55,397 nucleotides of DNA from Tannerella sp. (GTDB taxonomy: Bacteria; Bacteroidota; Bacteroidia; Bacteroidales; Tannerellaceae), in assembly GCA_031272155.1 (NCBI GenBank), contig JAISUI010000123.1, forward strand, positions 1 to 55,397, in the 5' to 3' direction. The notes under the pieces are model-generated. The model was not told the DNA's origin, made no database searches, and saw only the letters and a program-made list of their open reading frames with translations. Positions 26,423 through 35,944 of this stretch are shown here, one piece after another; the stretch's first letter is position 1; each line of letters opens with the position of its first letter. The position numbers and the translations under genes were made by a program.

Positions 26423-29400
26423 TTTTTTGATTTTAATAATGAATAAACAATCGGAATAATAAACCCGTTGAGCAGGGTGGACGTCAGCAGGCCGCCGAGA
26501 ATAACCTTGGCCATCGGGCTTTGAATCTCATTACCGGGCAAATCGCCGCTGAGTGCAAGCGGGATAAGTGACAGAGCAGATGTAAGCGCCGTCATCAATA
26601 TCGGATTCAGGCGATCGGAAGAACCCTGTAAGATGCTGTCTGTAAGCGATAATCCCTTAGCCTGCAAATCAGCATAGCGCGAGATGAGCAACATGCCATT
26701 GCGCGTAGCAATGCCAAAAAGCGAGATAAACCCGATGATGGCGGGAATACTGACAACGCCTCCCGTCAGCGCAATTGTGAACACACTGCCAATGAGTGCA
26801 AGCGGCAGGTTGAGCAAGACCGCCGCTGAATGGCTCGCACTCCGGAACTGATTGAACAACAGCATAAAGATCACTAATATGGCAAACAGTGAAGCCATCA
26901 ACAGTGTGCGCGACGCCGCCTGTTCGCTTTCAAACTGCCCGCCATATTCAAGATAGTAGCCTTCGGGCAAGCGGATATTTTTGTTGATTTTCCGTTGAAT
27001 GTCATTGACTACGCTCCGCAGGTCGCGTCCGGCTACATTGGCCGAAATCACAATTTTGCGCACGACATCTTCACGGTTGATTGTGTTCGGGCCGCTCGAC
27101 GAGATGATGTCCGCCACGTTGGACAGCGGAATTTTCTTCCCACCTGCGTCAATCATCATTTCCCGGATAGCAGCAATGGAATTGCGGCTTTCATCGTCGG
27201 CTTTAATCGTGAGATCAAAGGTTTTATTGCCTTCGTAAACTTGCGAAACGACTTCGCCGGCGAACATCACATTAATCATTTCCGCCAGTTCGGGCAAGGA
27301 AATGCCATAGCCGGCAAGTAATTCGCGACGCGGCACGATCTTGATTTGCGGCCGCTCTACCTGCTGCTCCACATTCAGATCGGCAATGCCTTCAACGCTC
27401 TCAATTTCAGCTTTTATTTGGTTACCTAACAGATACATCCGGTTCAGGTCACGGCCAAACAGTTTGATGGCGATATTGGCCTGCGTTCCGGACAACATGG
27501 CGTCTAAACGATGTGAGATAGGTTGTCCAATTTCGACATTTACACCGGGTAACAACCGGAGTTTTTCCCTGATTTCGGCCAGCAGTTCGTCTTTCGACCG
27601 TTTGCCAAGTGTAAACGGGGCTTCAATTTCCGATACGTTCACACCACGTGAATGTTCGTCCAATTCGGCTCGTCCCGTTTTGCGCCCTGTCGTTTGTATT
27701 TCGGGGATAGACAGCAAATATTCTTCGGCCATTCGCCCCATCCTGTCCGATTCATCAAGAGAAATACCGGGCAGCGTGCTTATGTTTATCGTGAAAGATC
27801 CTTCATTGAACGGCGGCAGGAAACTTCGCCCCAATGAAAAATAAGTAATCACCGCACCCACAAGCGCCACTCCGGTTATGCTCGCAACGATGCGTTTGTG
27901 CGCCAGTGCCCAGCGCAACGCTTTCCGGTAAACAGGCGGAAGGTATTCGCCCAATCCCCGGAACCGGACGGAAGCTGTTTTTTTATTTTCAGCGCCGTCC
28001 GACGGCAACAGATAACTGCACAACACCGGTGTCAGCGTCAAAGCAACGACGGTAGAAGCAAACAGCGCCGTGATGAAAGCAATGCCCAGCGGCGCAAGCA
28101 TTCGCCCTTCCATGCCTGAAAGGAAAAACAATGGGACGAAACTGGCTATAATAATTAAGGTTGAATTTAAGATCGGCATCCGCACTTCCCGGGATGCTTC
28201 ATAAACAACGGTCAGCGCCGGCTTTTGCTCTCCCTTGGATTTTAATTTATTTTCTTTCAAACGTTTAAATACATTTTCCACATCTACAATGGCATCATCC
28301 ACTAAGGAACCGATGGCAATTGTCATTCCGCCCAAACTCATCGTATTGATAGTCAGCCCCATCAAATTCAGCGTCAGAACAGAAGCAAGCAGCGAGAGCG
28401 GAATTGTAATAAGGGATATTACCGTTGTCCGCACATTCATCAGGAAGATAAACAGGATGATCATCACAAAAATACCGCCCTCCATAAGCGCTTCCCGTAT
28501 GTTGCCGATAGAACTGTCTATAAATCGCGCCTGCCGGAAAATATCGGTAGATATATGTACGCCCGCGGGCAGGCTTTTTTGCAGTTCGGCCAGTGTCAAA
28601 TCAAGTTGACGAGTCAGTTTCAGCGTGCTGGTATTCGGTTGTTTCGTGACAGTGATCAGGACAGCCGGTTTCCCGTCGTTCGCCGCGACACCTGTTTTCG
28701 GCGACTTGCCGCCTGTCTGTATATCTGCAATCATATTGAGGCGTACATTTACACTATTTTCGTTGCTTATCACTGCATTACCAATATCATCCGTCCGGTT
28801 GGCGGCTATCATACCCCGGATTATGTACTCGTTTCCGTATTCGTACAATACGCCACCGGATGCATTCCGGTTCATATTACGCACTGCATTGAGCGCCTGG
28901 CTGAGGCTTACGTTGTAATGCTTCATTCGGCCGGGATGCAGCAGGATTTGATACTCCTTAATGTCGCCACCGATGACCGATACTTGCGCTACGCCCCCAA
29001 CAGAAAGCAGACGCGGACGTATGTTCCAGTCCGCCAATGAGCGCAGTTCCTGAAGAGAGATACTGTCGGACGTCAGTCCGACAATCAGCAGTTCGCCCAG
29101 GATGGATGACTGAGGCCCCATCGTCGGAACACCAACATGGTCAGGCAAAACGTCGCCCAGCGCAGCAATTTTTTCCGATACGATCTGACGGGCGCGATAA
29201 ATGTCCGTTCCCCAGTTAAATTCTGTCCACACAACCGAAAAACCCGTGGTGGACGATGAGCGGACGCGGCGCACATCCGTTGCACCGTTCAGCGCCGTTT
29301 CAATTGGAAACGTAACCAACTGTTCCACCTCTTCGGTCGCCATGCCCTTGGCTTCGGTCATGACAACCACTGTCGGTGCATTCAGGTCGGGAAATACATC

Positions 29401-29508
29401 CACTTCCATATTGACTGCCGTCCAGAAGCCGGCCAACATGAGCAGGACGGCCAGAATGAGTACAGTCAGCCGGTTATTCAGTGAAAACTGTATGATTTTA
29501 TTCAGCAT
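26419..29508 (-). CDS. Heavy-metal efflux RND transporter (CusA/CzcA family)
   Basis: A 1029-residue inner-membrane RND pump of the heavy metal efflux group. I use the ATG at 29508 (MLNKIIQFSLNNR), since the longer ORF start at 29577 lies inside the adaptor gene and adds a non-family N-terminus. The fourth helix reads AIGSLVDDAIVDVEN, closer to the CusA-type AIG..VD.AIV..EN of monovalent Cu(I)/Ag(I) pumps than to the DFG...DGA of Zn/Co/Cd pumps, though the extra Asp blurs the call. Large periplasmic porter domains are visible. The gene sits between the adaptor (19-base gap) and the channel (4-base overlap). Confidence 0.92.
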   Translation of the reverse strand: MLNKIIQFSLNNRLTVLILAVLLMLAGFWTAVNMEVDVFPDLNAPTVVVMTEAKGMATEEVEQLVTFPIETALNGATDVRRVRSSSTTGFSVVWTEFNWGTDIYRARQIVSEKIAALGDVLPDHVGVPTMGPQSSILGELLIVGLTSDSISLQELRSLADWNIRPRLLSVGGVAQVSVIGGDIKEYQILLHPGRMKHYNVSLSQALNAVRNMNRNASGGVLYEYGNEYIIRGMIAANRTDDIGNAVISNENSVNVRLNMIADIQTGGKSPKTGVAANDGKPAVLITVTKQPNTSTLKLTRQLDLTLAELQKSLPAGVHISTDIFRQARFIDSSIGNIREALMEGGIFVMIILFIFLMNVRTTVISLITIPLSLLASVLTLNLMGLTINTMSLGGMTIAIGSLVDDAIVDVENVFKRLKENKLKSKGEQKPALTVVYEASREVRMPILNSTLIIIASFVPLFFLSGMEGRMLAPLGIAFITALFASTVVALTLTPVLCSYLLPSDGAENKKTASVRFRGLGEYLPPVYRKALRWALAHKRIVASITGVALVGAVITYFSLGRSFLPPFNEGSFTINISTLPGISLDESDRMGRMAEEYLLSIPEIQTTGRKTGRAELDEHSRGVNVSEIEAPFTLGKRSKDELLAEIREKLRLLPGVNVEIGQPISHRLDAMLSGTQANIAIKLFGRDLNRMYLLGNQIKAEIESVEGIADLNVEQQVERPQIKIVPRRELLAGYGISLPELAEMINVMFAGEVVSQVYEGNKTFDLTIKADDESRNSIAAIREMMIDAGGKKIPLSNVADIISSSGPNTINREDVVRKIVISANVAGRDLRSVVNDIQRKINKNIRLPEGYYLEYGGQFESEQAASRTLLMASLFAILVIFMLLFNQFRSASHSAAVLLNLPLALIGSVFTIALTGGVVSIPAIIGFISLFGIATRNGMLLISRYADLQAKGLSLTDSILQGSSDRLNPILMTALTSALSLIPLALSGDLPGNEIQSPMAKVILGGLLTSTLLNGFIIPIVYSLLKSKK

Positions 29509-29527
29509 AATGATTGACTTTAGAGGG

Positions 29528-30667
29528 TTAATGATTATGCGTATGACCTTCAGGGATGACGCCGGAGCCGGATGCAAGTTTTACTTGATACACGCCTTTG
29601 GTTACCACCTCGTCCCCTGACTGCAGACCGGAAATCACCCGGACACGCATACCGTCACTCATGCCGATTTGCACTTCCTGTTTCCGGTATCCATCTTCAT
29701 CTACACGAACATAAACGAAATAAAGCCCCTGCTCTTCCGTCAAGGCCTGTAACGGCACGGAAATCACACCTTCTTCCGTCGTCGTAAGCAGAAAAACTTC
29801 TGCAAAAGCGCCCGGCAAAACATCTCCGACGTTGTCAAATTCAAACGTCACGGGGATATAATACGACGCCTCGCCGGTTCCCTGTCCGACCGACAGCAGT
29901 CGCCCGTTCATCTTTGACAGTTCATAGACTTTGTGATTGTACGAGAGCCTGAAATGGGCGTCGGTAACTTTTTTCAAGGCCTCGAAATGCGCTTCCGGCG
30001 CTTCGGCGCGTAACTGTAGCCGTTTATTTTGCGTAATGACGGCAATCGTCTGGCCTGCTGAAACATACTCACCCTGTCCGGCAATTTTGCTTTTCACGTA
30101 GCCACTAACGGGCGACATCACCCGAACACCATTGTCTGTCAGACGGGAAGCCTGCGCCTCATACGCTGTTCGGGCGGTTTCGTAGCGCAAACGTATTTCG
30201 TCAAATTCCTTGGCAGAAATAATCCTGTCGTTTGCAAGGGGTTCCGCCCGCTGCCATGCACTTAGTGCAGTTTCATACTCGGCCTTTGCTTTGGCCTGCG
30301 GATCACCGTCCGCTATGTTTCCGGCCGACAGGATGGCTATCGTTTCTCCTGCTTTTATAGCCATCCCTTCTGCGATAGAGGCATTTGCGTACGACACTAT
30401 CCCGCTTACTGTAGCGGCGACAGCCGTTTCATGGCCTTCGGGCGTCCGAATTTGTCCGCTTGTTTTGAGCGCTTGGCAAAATGTGCCGAGCCTCACAGTT
30501 TCCGTTTCCAGCCCAACCGCTTCCGCCTGCTGGCGCGTAAAGAGAATTTCGTCGGGATGATGCCCGCTCTCTTCATGATGTTCTGCAACATAATCGGACT
30601 TTTTTTCCGACCGGCACCCAGCAATGAACATCATTATAATCAATAATTTCCAAATATATTTTTTCAT
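29528..30667 (-). CDS. RND efflux periplasmic adaptor lipoprotein (HlyD/CusB family)
   Basis: A 379-residue membrane fusion protein with lipobox FIAGC (Cys18). It has a lipoyl-like half (TVSGIVSYANASIAEGMAIKAGETIAIL), a coiled-coil hairpin (AKAKAEYETALSAWQRAEPLANDRI), and a beta-barrel/membrane-proximal region. Histidines cluster after the anchor (EHHEESGHHPDE) and at the extreme C-terminus (GHTHNH), suggesting metal binding or hand-over. It joins the pump and the TolC-like channel. Confidence 0.9.
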   Translation of the reverse strand: MKKYIWKLLIIMMFIAGCRSEKKSDYVAEHHEESGHHPDEILFTRQQAEAVGLETETVRLGTFCQALKTSGQIRTPEGHETAVAATVSGIVSYANASIAEGMAIKAGETIAILSAGNIADGDPQAKAKAEYETALSAWQRAEPLANDRIISAKEFDEIRLRYETARTAYEAQASRLTDNGVRVMSPVSGYVKSKIAGQGEYVSAGQTIAVITQNKRLQLRAEAPEAHFEALKKVTDAHFRLSYNHKVYELSKMNGRLLSVGQGTGEASYYIPVTFEFDNVGDVLPGAFAEVFLLTTTEEGVISVPLQALTEEQGLYFVYVRVDEDGYRKQEVQIGMSDGMRVRVISGLQSGDEVVTKGVYQVKLASGSGVIPEGHTHNH

Positions 30668-30829
30668 TTTTATTACGACATTAAAATAAGATTCTCAGTT
30701 GAAATGCAAGTCCTGACGGACTGTTTCAACCGCATAAAAAAGATTGGAATATAGTTGAACAATGAATATAAAACGCTTACAATCAACGTATTGTCACTTG
30801 GTTATTCCATCATTCAAAAATTCAATTGA

Positions 30830-31243
30830 TTACAGGGTGAGAGGTGGGGCGCGAAGCCCGTGAGGAGACCCGACATCAGCCGATTCATAGAAAGTTTTGT
30901 CTGTCGCGTATTTATTTTCCGTTGTGGAATTTACCGCCGGATTGCATAAAAAATCGGGTATGTAGCAGATGATGGAAACGTCGTCCGAGAACGGATCAGC
31001 AAACGAAAGAACATCATTTTCGGGTGGCGTTTCCATGTCGTTAATTTCCCCTGTATGTGTTGAATCTGTATGCGTATCCGATGCATCATGACCCGTATGT
31101 TCATCATTGACAGCGCCATCCTGCTCACATACCACCATCTTCCAGCACATGAAGTCGTGATGATGGTGATGCGGAACGAAAAGGAACGCCAGCATTACAA
31201 ACACTGCCGTTACCAACGATGATATGCTAATAATTCGTCTCAA
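30830..31243 (-). CDS. Small His-rich exported protein upstream of metal efflux genes
   Basis: A 137-residue protein with an N-terminal hydrophobic segment (about 6-23) followed immediately by five histidines (25-29), then a His/Asp/Thr-rich stretch (DEHTGHDASDTHTDSTHTGE) and CxxxC-like cysteines. It resembles the small DUF6769-like proteins that precede CusCBA/CzcCBA sets in Bacteroidales, though the name is from memory. A metal-sensing or metal-binding role at the inner membrane or periplasm is inferred from composition and context. The 162 bases to the adaptor gene contain only a 5-bp hairpin. Confidence 0.7.
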   Translation of the reverse strand: MRRIISISSLVTAVFVMLAFLFVPHHHHHDFMCWKMVVCEQDGAVNDEHTGHDASDTHTDSTHTGEINDMETPPENDVLSFADPFSDDVSIICYIPDFLCNPAVNSTTENKYATDKTFYESADVGSPHGLRAPPLTL

Positions 31244-31263
31244 AATCCGTTTATTTACGCGTA

Positions 31264-31271
31264 CAAATGTA
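31264..31271 (-). promoter_or_regulatory. Putative -7 box for the metal efflux operon
   Basis: Minus-strand TACATTTG (TAnnTTTG) 20 bases upstream of the His-rich protein start. No clear -33 element is seen, so an activator could be needed. The following 31272-31423 is AT-rich and shows no gene. Confidence 0.42.
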
Positions 31272-31423
31272 CAAAGTTTTTTTTATCTGCCATTCATTGA
31301 ACGTATTTTTCGGACAAAAGAGAGATTATTTTTATTTTTTTTTAAGACTCTCATCCTGCTGTTTTTATCTGCAAAAACACAAATTAAATGATTTGCCATA
31401 ACGGAAAAACGGAAAGAAGTCAG

Positions 31424-31431
31424 TATATTTG
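31424..31431 (+). promoter_or_regulatory. -7 box for maf
   Basis: TATATTTG lies 34 bases upstream of the Maf ATG at 31466. It is downstream of the ORF-track start (31388), which supports the shorter Maf. A TTTG at 31392 is 28 bases away, too far for a good -33. Confidence 0.5.
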
Positions 31432-31465
31432 CAACGAAAATTTTATATTCTATTGCATTGAACAA

Positions 31466-32038
31466 ATGTTGGAAAATTACCATATTGTACTTGCTTCCGC
31501 TTCGCCACGACGCCAGGAATTGCTAAAAGGACTGGATTTGGATTTTGAAGTCCGCGTCATTCCCGACATAGACGAGTCGTATCCATCCGGATTGCCGGTA
31601 GCAGAGATACCGAGCTATATCGCCCGAAAAAAAGCGGATGCCTATCTTTCCACAATGAAGGATAATGAAATGATTATCACAGCCGATACGGTTGTTGTTC
31701 TCGATAATCTTGTCATTGAGAAACCGACTTGCTCCGAAGAGGCCGTCCGGATGTTGCAAAAACTGTCGGGACGAACGCATGAAGTGATTACCGGCGTTGT
31801 CATTACTACACATTGCCGCTCAGAGGCTTTTTCTGTCATTTCAACGGTGGATTTCAGCGTTTTGACAGACGAAGAAATCCATTATTATGTGGACGCTTAC
31901 CGACCGTTTGACAAAGCCGGCGCATACGGTATTCAGGAATGGATCGGATACATCGGCGTACAACGCATCAATGGATCATTTTATAATGTAATGGGATTGC
32001 CTGTACAAAGGTTATATCAGGAACTGAAACGGTTTTAG
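31466..32038 (+). CDS. maf: Maf-like nucleotide pyrophosphatase
   Basis: A 190-residue house-cleaning enzyme that hydrolyses non-canonical or modified nucleoside triphosphates to monophosphates. It begins LENYHIVLASASPRRQELL with the SxSPRR active-site motif, has the ITADTVVVLD block (catalytic Asp) and YRPFDKAGAYGIQEW near the C-terminus. I chose the ATG at 31466, because the 26 extra residues of the longer ORF overlap the promoter and are not family-like. In many relatives maf is next to kdsC; here they are about 8 kb apart. Confidence 0.93.
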   Translation: MLENYHIVLASASPRRQELLKGLDLDFEVRVIPDIDESYPSGLPVAEIPSYIARKKADAYLSTMKDNEMIITADTVVVLDNLVIEKPTCSEEAVRMLQKLSGRTHEVITGVVITTHCRSEAFSVISTVDFSVLTDEEIHYYVDAYRPFDKAGAYGIQEWIGYIGVQRINGSFYNVMGLPVQRLYQELKRF

Positions 32039-32065
32039 CAGGTAAAGTCTTAGTGACCACCTTTG

Positions 32066-32152
<87 letters not shown>

Positions 32153-32190
32153 AAGTCTTGCGGCCGATATTCTTGCTCCGAAAAGCGGCG

Positions 32191-32221
32191 CAAAGATAAC
32201 AGTAATTTTTCAACCTGCAAA
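32191..32221 (-). promoter_or_regulatory. Consensus promoter for tRNA-Ser
   Basis: Minus-strand -33 TTTG (32218-32221) and -7 TATCTTTG (32191-32198) with a 19-base spacer, ending 39 bases upstream of the mature tRNA. Confidence 0.73.
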
Positions 32222-32256
32222 TTTTTATCGCCTGTTTTTTTTCAAAAACTCACCTC

Positions 32257-34944
32257 CTACTTCACTACAATTGTCTGTTTCAGCCGGATATCTTTCGACG
32301 AACAGCCTATCATCACGTCAAATTCGCCCGGTTCTGTCACCCGTTGCATATTCATATCCAATAATGACAGATGTTCCGGAGTCAGTGTCATAGTAACCGT
32401 TTTTTTCTCGCCCGCTTTCAACGGAACACGCGAAAAGCCCTTCAGCGCCAGTTCGGGCGTCGTTACACTACTCACTACGTCGCGGACATACAGTTGTACT
32501 ACTTCCGTACCGTCCGTCACGCCTGTATTTTGTACGTCAAGCGACACGGTGATAAGGTCTTTCGTCGTCGGGTCTGAAGGCGTAATTTGGAGGTTTGAAT
32601 ATTCAAACGTTGTGTAACTCAATCCATGGCCAAAAACGTAGAGCGGATCCGGCGAACCATCTATGGAAGCCCGCGAAGCCGAACTTTTATGCGAATAATA
32701 AACAGGCAATTGCCCCATGGATTTAGGGAAACTGATTGTCAGTTTCCCAGAAGGGTTGTAATCGCCGAACAGCACATCCACGATAGCGTCACCACCAGCT
32801 TCGCCCGGAAACCACGCCTCTACAATGGCCGGCGATAATTCATCCACTTCATTCAAAATCAATGGACGACCGTTGAGCAAGACGGTAACCACCGGTTTCC
32901 CCGAAGCTACCGCCGCCCGCAGAATATCTATGTCTATCCCGTGCGGATGCAGGTCCTGGCGATCTTTGGCTTCGCCTACCTCGTCCGTGCTCTCGCCCAT
33001 CACTACAACCACAGCATCAGCCTGCGAAGCGGCCGCCGTCGTCCGGCGATTGACTTCGGCCATGGACACGCCACCGACATAACGCCACTTTATGCGCTGA
33101 CCGGCGAAACCGCTCAGTTTCGCATACTCCGAAACAAAATCCGTCGGCCGCCCCGCCTGCAGGTAAACCTGCGCCGTTGTAGTCACGTCGGCCAATTTGC
33201 TGTCCCAATTGTTTAAGAGCATCTTACCGTCCACGAAAAGGCGTCCCCAGTCGTTAGCCACCAGACTGAACTCATATATTCCACTTGTTGTTACGCAAAT
33301 TTTTCCGTTGAAACGAACCGAGAAACTGTTCATATCCACGCCCGGAGCCGGACTCAGATTATGCCAATAGTGCGACAAGGCTCTGTCCACTTCCGTATAG
33401 ACAGGCATACCAGTGAAATCCGTATTATTAAAATATTCTGCGTAAAGACCTTCGCCCTCGCCCCGAGCAGGCGTAAAGACTGAAGGGGAAATATCCGTGA
33501 AATTAGGCGAAATATCACTGTTTAGCCATTGGATATCCATCTTATCGCCAAAGCGTTTACGAAGGGATTCCATGATAGTAACGCCACGCGCACCCGAAGG
33601 CGAATAGCCTCCCAACGAAGAGACATCCGCCAACCGTCCAACAACGGCTATTCGCTTGATTTCCTTATTCAACGGCAAGGTATGACGATCGTTTTTCAGC
33701 AGGACAAGGGACGAACGCGCTACTTCATACGCCAACTGACGGTGTTCTGTCGAATGATGCACCTTGGCTACCAGCGTAGTATCCGTATAAGGATTGTCAA
33801 ACAGGCCAAGTTCAAATTTCATCCGGAGAATGTCGCCAACAGCCTTATCAAACGTCTTTTGAGAAATACGCCCGCTCTTCACGCCCGAAAGCACATATTC
33901 CGCAAATTTATCATGTGGAAAATCATAAAATTGCATATTCAAACCTGCATTAATGGACGAGATGACAGCATCTTCCTCCGACACCGCCGTGCGGTGCTTT
34001 GTGTGTTGCAGGGCTATCGCCCCAAGGTCGGAAATCACAAAGCCGTCAAATCTCCATTCATTGCGCAGGACGTCTGTCAGCAACCACTTATTGCCCGCTA
34101 CCGGCACGCCGTCCACTTCATGATACGCTGCCATAACCGCATGAGCATTAGCTTCTTTCACCGCCTTTTCAAATACATACAGATGCGCCGAACGCGCTTC
34201 GCGTTCACCGATGGGCGTCGGACTGAGGTTGCTCCCATTTTCGGGAATCCCGTGAATACCATAATGCTTCGGCTCTGCAATTACGGCGTCAGGATCTTTC
34301 AGCGACGCGCCCTGCATCCCTTTAACGATGCTAACAGCCATACGTGACGATAGATAGGTATCCTCGCCAAAGGTTTCCTCTACCCGTCCCCACCTCGGCT
34401 CACGCGCCAAATCCAGGTTGGGCGACAGGACAAGATGCACTCCGTGTGCACGCGCTTCCGTGCCAATGACACGGCCTATCCCGTACATAAGCGTGGTATC
34501 CCACGTCGAAGCGCTACCCAACGGGATGGGAAACGTCGTGCTACCCTTGCCCTGATAGCCATGCAGGGCTTCTTCAATGAAAATGAACGGAATGCCCAAC
34601 CGTGTATGTTCACGGATATAACGCTGTATCCCGTTACTCAGCGACGCCGATGCCGGATAAAGGTCATGAATGGATCCCATCGTATTCACTTTCACCAAGC
34701 TATCCATTTTTGCCTCCGACAGTTCTGTCGAGGACGACAGGATGGCGCCACCTTCCATCATATCTAACTGCGCCGCTTTTTCTTCCGGCGTCATCCGCTT
34801 CAGTAAATCGGCCACACGTTTCTCAACCGGCTGTGAAGCATCCTTATACACAGGCTCGTTACGATTGCAACGAACCGTCAAAACCAAAATTCCCGCCAAA
34901 CACAGGAATTGCCACAATCTTATAAATCTCTGTTTCATAAACAT
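32257..34944 (-). CDS. GH3 family beta-glycosidase with PA14 domain
   Basis: An 895-residue exported enzyme that most likely removes beta-linked glucose, xylose or related residues from oligosaccharides, with retention. The GH3 N-terminal barrel carries PNLDLAREPRWGRVEETFGED, the KH/ER binding residues and the nucleophile Asp306 in GFVISDLGAI (most relatives have SDW). The second domain is split by a PA14 module (about 498-625, GLYAEYFNNTDFTG), and the C-terminus has an Fn3-like domain. The N-terminal hydrophobic signal ends VLTVRC, a poor lipobox because of the Arg before Cys. Starts at 34944 or 34938 are possible. It stands alone, with no SusC/D next to it. Confidence 0.92.
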   Translation of the reverse strand: MFMKQRFIRLWQFLCLAGILVLTVRCNRNEPVYKDASQPVEKRVADLLKRMTPEEKAAQLDMMEGGAILSSSTELSEAKMDSLVKVNTMGSIHDLYPASASLSNGIQRYIREHTRLGIPFIFIEEALHGYQGKGSTTFPIPLGSASTWDTTLMYGIGRVIGTEARAHGVHLVLSPNLDLAREPRWGRVEETFGEDTYLSSRMAVSIVKGMQGASLKDPDAVIAEPKHYGIHGIPENGSNLSPTPIGEREARSAHLYVFEKAVKEANAHAVMAAYHEVDGVPVAGNKWLLTDVLRNEWRFDGFVISDLGAIALQHTKHRTAVSEEDAVISSINAGLNMQFYDFPHDKFAEYVLSGVKSGRISQKTFDKAVGDILRMKFELGLFDNPYTDTTLVAKVHHSTEHRQLAYEVARSSLVLLKNDRHTLPLNKEIKRIAVVGRLADVSSLGGYSPSGARGVTIMESLRKRFGDKMDIQWLNSDISPNFTDISPSVFTPARGEGEGLYAEYFNNTDFTGMPVYTEVDRALSHYWHNLSPAPGVDMNSFSVRFNGKICVTTSGIYEFSLVANDWGRLFVDGKMLLNNWDSKLADVTTTAQVYLQAGRPTDFVSEYAKLSGFAGQRIKWRYVGGVSMAEVNRRTTAAASQADAVVVVMGESTDEVGEAKDRQDLHPHGIDIDILRAAVASGKPVVTVLLNGRPLILNEVDELSPAIVEAWFPGEAGGDAIVDVLFGDYNPSGKLTISFPKSMGQLPVYYSHKSSASRASIDGSPDPLYVFGHGLSYTTFEYSNLQITPSDPTTKDLITVSLDVQNTGVTDGTEVVQLYVRDVVSSVTTPELALKGFSRVPLKAGEKKTVTMTLTPEHLSLLDMNMQRVTEPGEFDVMIGCSSKDIRLKQTIVVK

Positions 34945-35030
34945 ACTGTATCCTTCATAAAATATACTTCAAAATCAACAGCAAAGAAAATAAAAAAGAT
35001 TGAAACTTCGGCTATTTGCAAATAAAAAGA

Positions 35031-35038
35031 TACCTTTG
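35031..35038 (+). promoter_or_regulatory. -7 box for the TPR gene
   Basis: TACCTTTG lies 15 bases before the ATG at 35054, giving a very short leader. No -33 element at proper spacing is visible. Confidence 0.5.
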
Positions 35039-35053
35039 CACCCAAAAAAAGTT

Positions 35054-35884
35054 ATGAACTCGGTAAACAGATACATTTATTTATTACTGCTATTTCTTTC
35101 GGGAAGCGTGTACGCACAAACGTATGAGGAGATGATAAGTAAGAGTTATGAATATGTGGACGCCAATGATTTGCCGGCTGCAGAAGAATGTCTGAAAGCA
35201 GCCCTGGGGCTTGAGCCGGCTAATCCGAATAATTTTGCGCTGCTGACTAATCTTGGCACCATCCAGCGACGACAGGGCAAATTGGACGATGCATTAGTAT
35301 CCTATACGGCGGCATTGAGCCGACAGCCTAAAAGCGAACTGATCCTTTCAAATCGCGCCGAACTGTATGCCGACATGGGCGAAACGGAAAAGGCGATGAT
35401 GGACTACCAGTCCTTGTTGGCGCTCAACCCGTTGAACGAAGATGCACTCTATCACCGAGGTTTGCTCCACCTCCGGCAGGAAGAGTTTTTGCCGGCCGAA
35501 GCCGATTTTGAAAAATTGCTGGAAATCAACAAAGAATCCGTAAAAGGACGACTGGGTTATGCCATCCTTGAAAAGGCGCGCCGCAACTACAGCGACAGCG
35601 AAGTGATTTTCAACTACTTAATAGAGAAAAACCCGAATTATTGGCTGCTTTATGAAGAACGCGCCGAACTGTATTTCCTGATGAACAAAAAAGGACGCGC
35701 CATGGCCGACCTCAACAAGGTTTTCGCCGAAGACCCGACGCCGTCAGCCGAACTCTACGTGTTACGCGGCAGAGTCAAACTGGCGCAATATGAAAAGGCG
35801 TCCGCCGCGCTTGATTTCAAAAAAGCGCTCGAACTTGGCTATGACAAAGCCACCATCGAAACACTCATAAAACAAACTTATTAA
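35054..35884 (+). CDS. Exported tetratricopeptide-repeat protein
   Basis: A 276-residue protein with a signal peptide (VNRYIYLLLLFLSGSVYAQ) and consecutive TPR units across the mature region, recognisable from alternating small/large residues such as DLPAAEECLKAALGLEPANP, GKLDDALVSYTAALSRQP and GETEKAMMDYQSLLALNP. TPR domains mediate protein contacts; partner and function are unknown. The start at 35054 is chosen because the ORF-track TTG start (35000) is upstream of the -7 box and the signal peptide begins at this ATG. It precedes the O-acetylation cassette by 60 bases but has a separate promoter. Confidence 0.82.
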   Translation: MNSVNRYIYLLLLFLSGSVYAQTYEEMISKSYEYVDANDLPAAEECLKAALGLEPANPNNFALLTNLGTIQRRQGKLDDALVSYTAALSRQPKSELILSNRAELYADMGETEKAMMDYQSLLALNPLNEDALYHRGLLHLRQEEFLPAEADFEKLLEINKESVKGRLGYAILEKARRNYSDSEVIFNYLIEKNPNYWLLYEERAELYFLMNKKGRAMADLNKVFAEDPTPSAELYVLRGRVKLAQYEKASAALDFKKALELGYDKATIETLIKQTY

Positions 35885-35893
35885 CCATATTCG

Positions 35894-35923
35894 TTTGTGT
35901 ATTTCAAAAAAACTTTACCTTTG
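35894..35923 (+). promoter_or_regulatory. Consensus promoter for the MBOAT-DHHW-SGNH operon
   Basis: TTTG (35894-35897) and TACCTTTG (35916-35923) with an 18-base spacer, 21 bases before the MBOAT ATG. The ORF-track start of MBOAT (35897) falls inside it, which rules that start out. Confidence 0.72.
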
Positions 35924-35944
35924 CAGCCGATTACAGCTGAGATT

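Noticed and set aside
29509-29577. 23-residue N-terminal extension of the RND pump
   Set aside because: It overlaps the adaptor gene and does not resemble the family; MLNKIIQFSLNNR is the usual pump N-terminus.
30708-30722. Small 5-bp hairpin between the His-rich protein and the efflux adaptor
   Set aside because: Too short and without a U-run to be called a terminator, and no known riboswitch pattern is seen.
33529-34347. 272-residue plus-strand ORF
   Set aside because: Antisense shadow of the GH3 gene; basic, low-information composition typical of reverse-frame ORFs.
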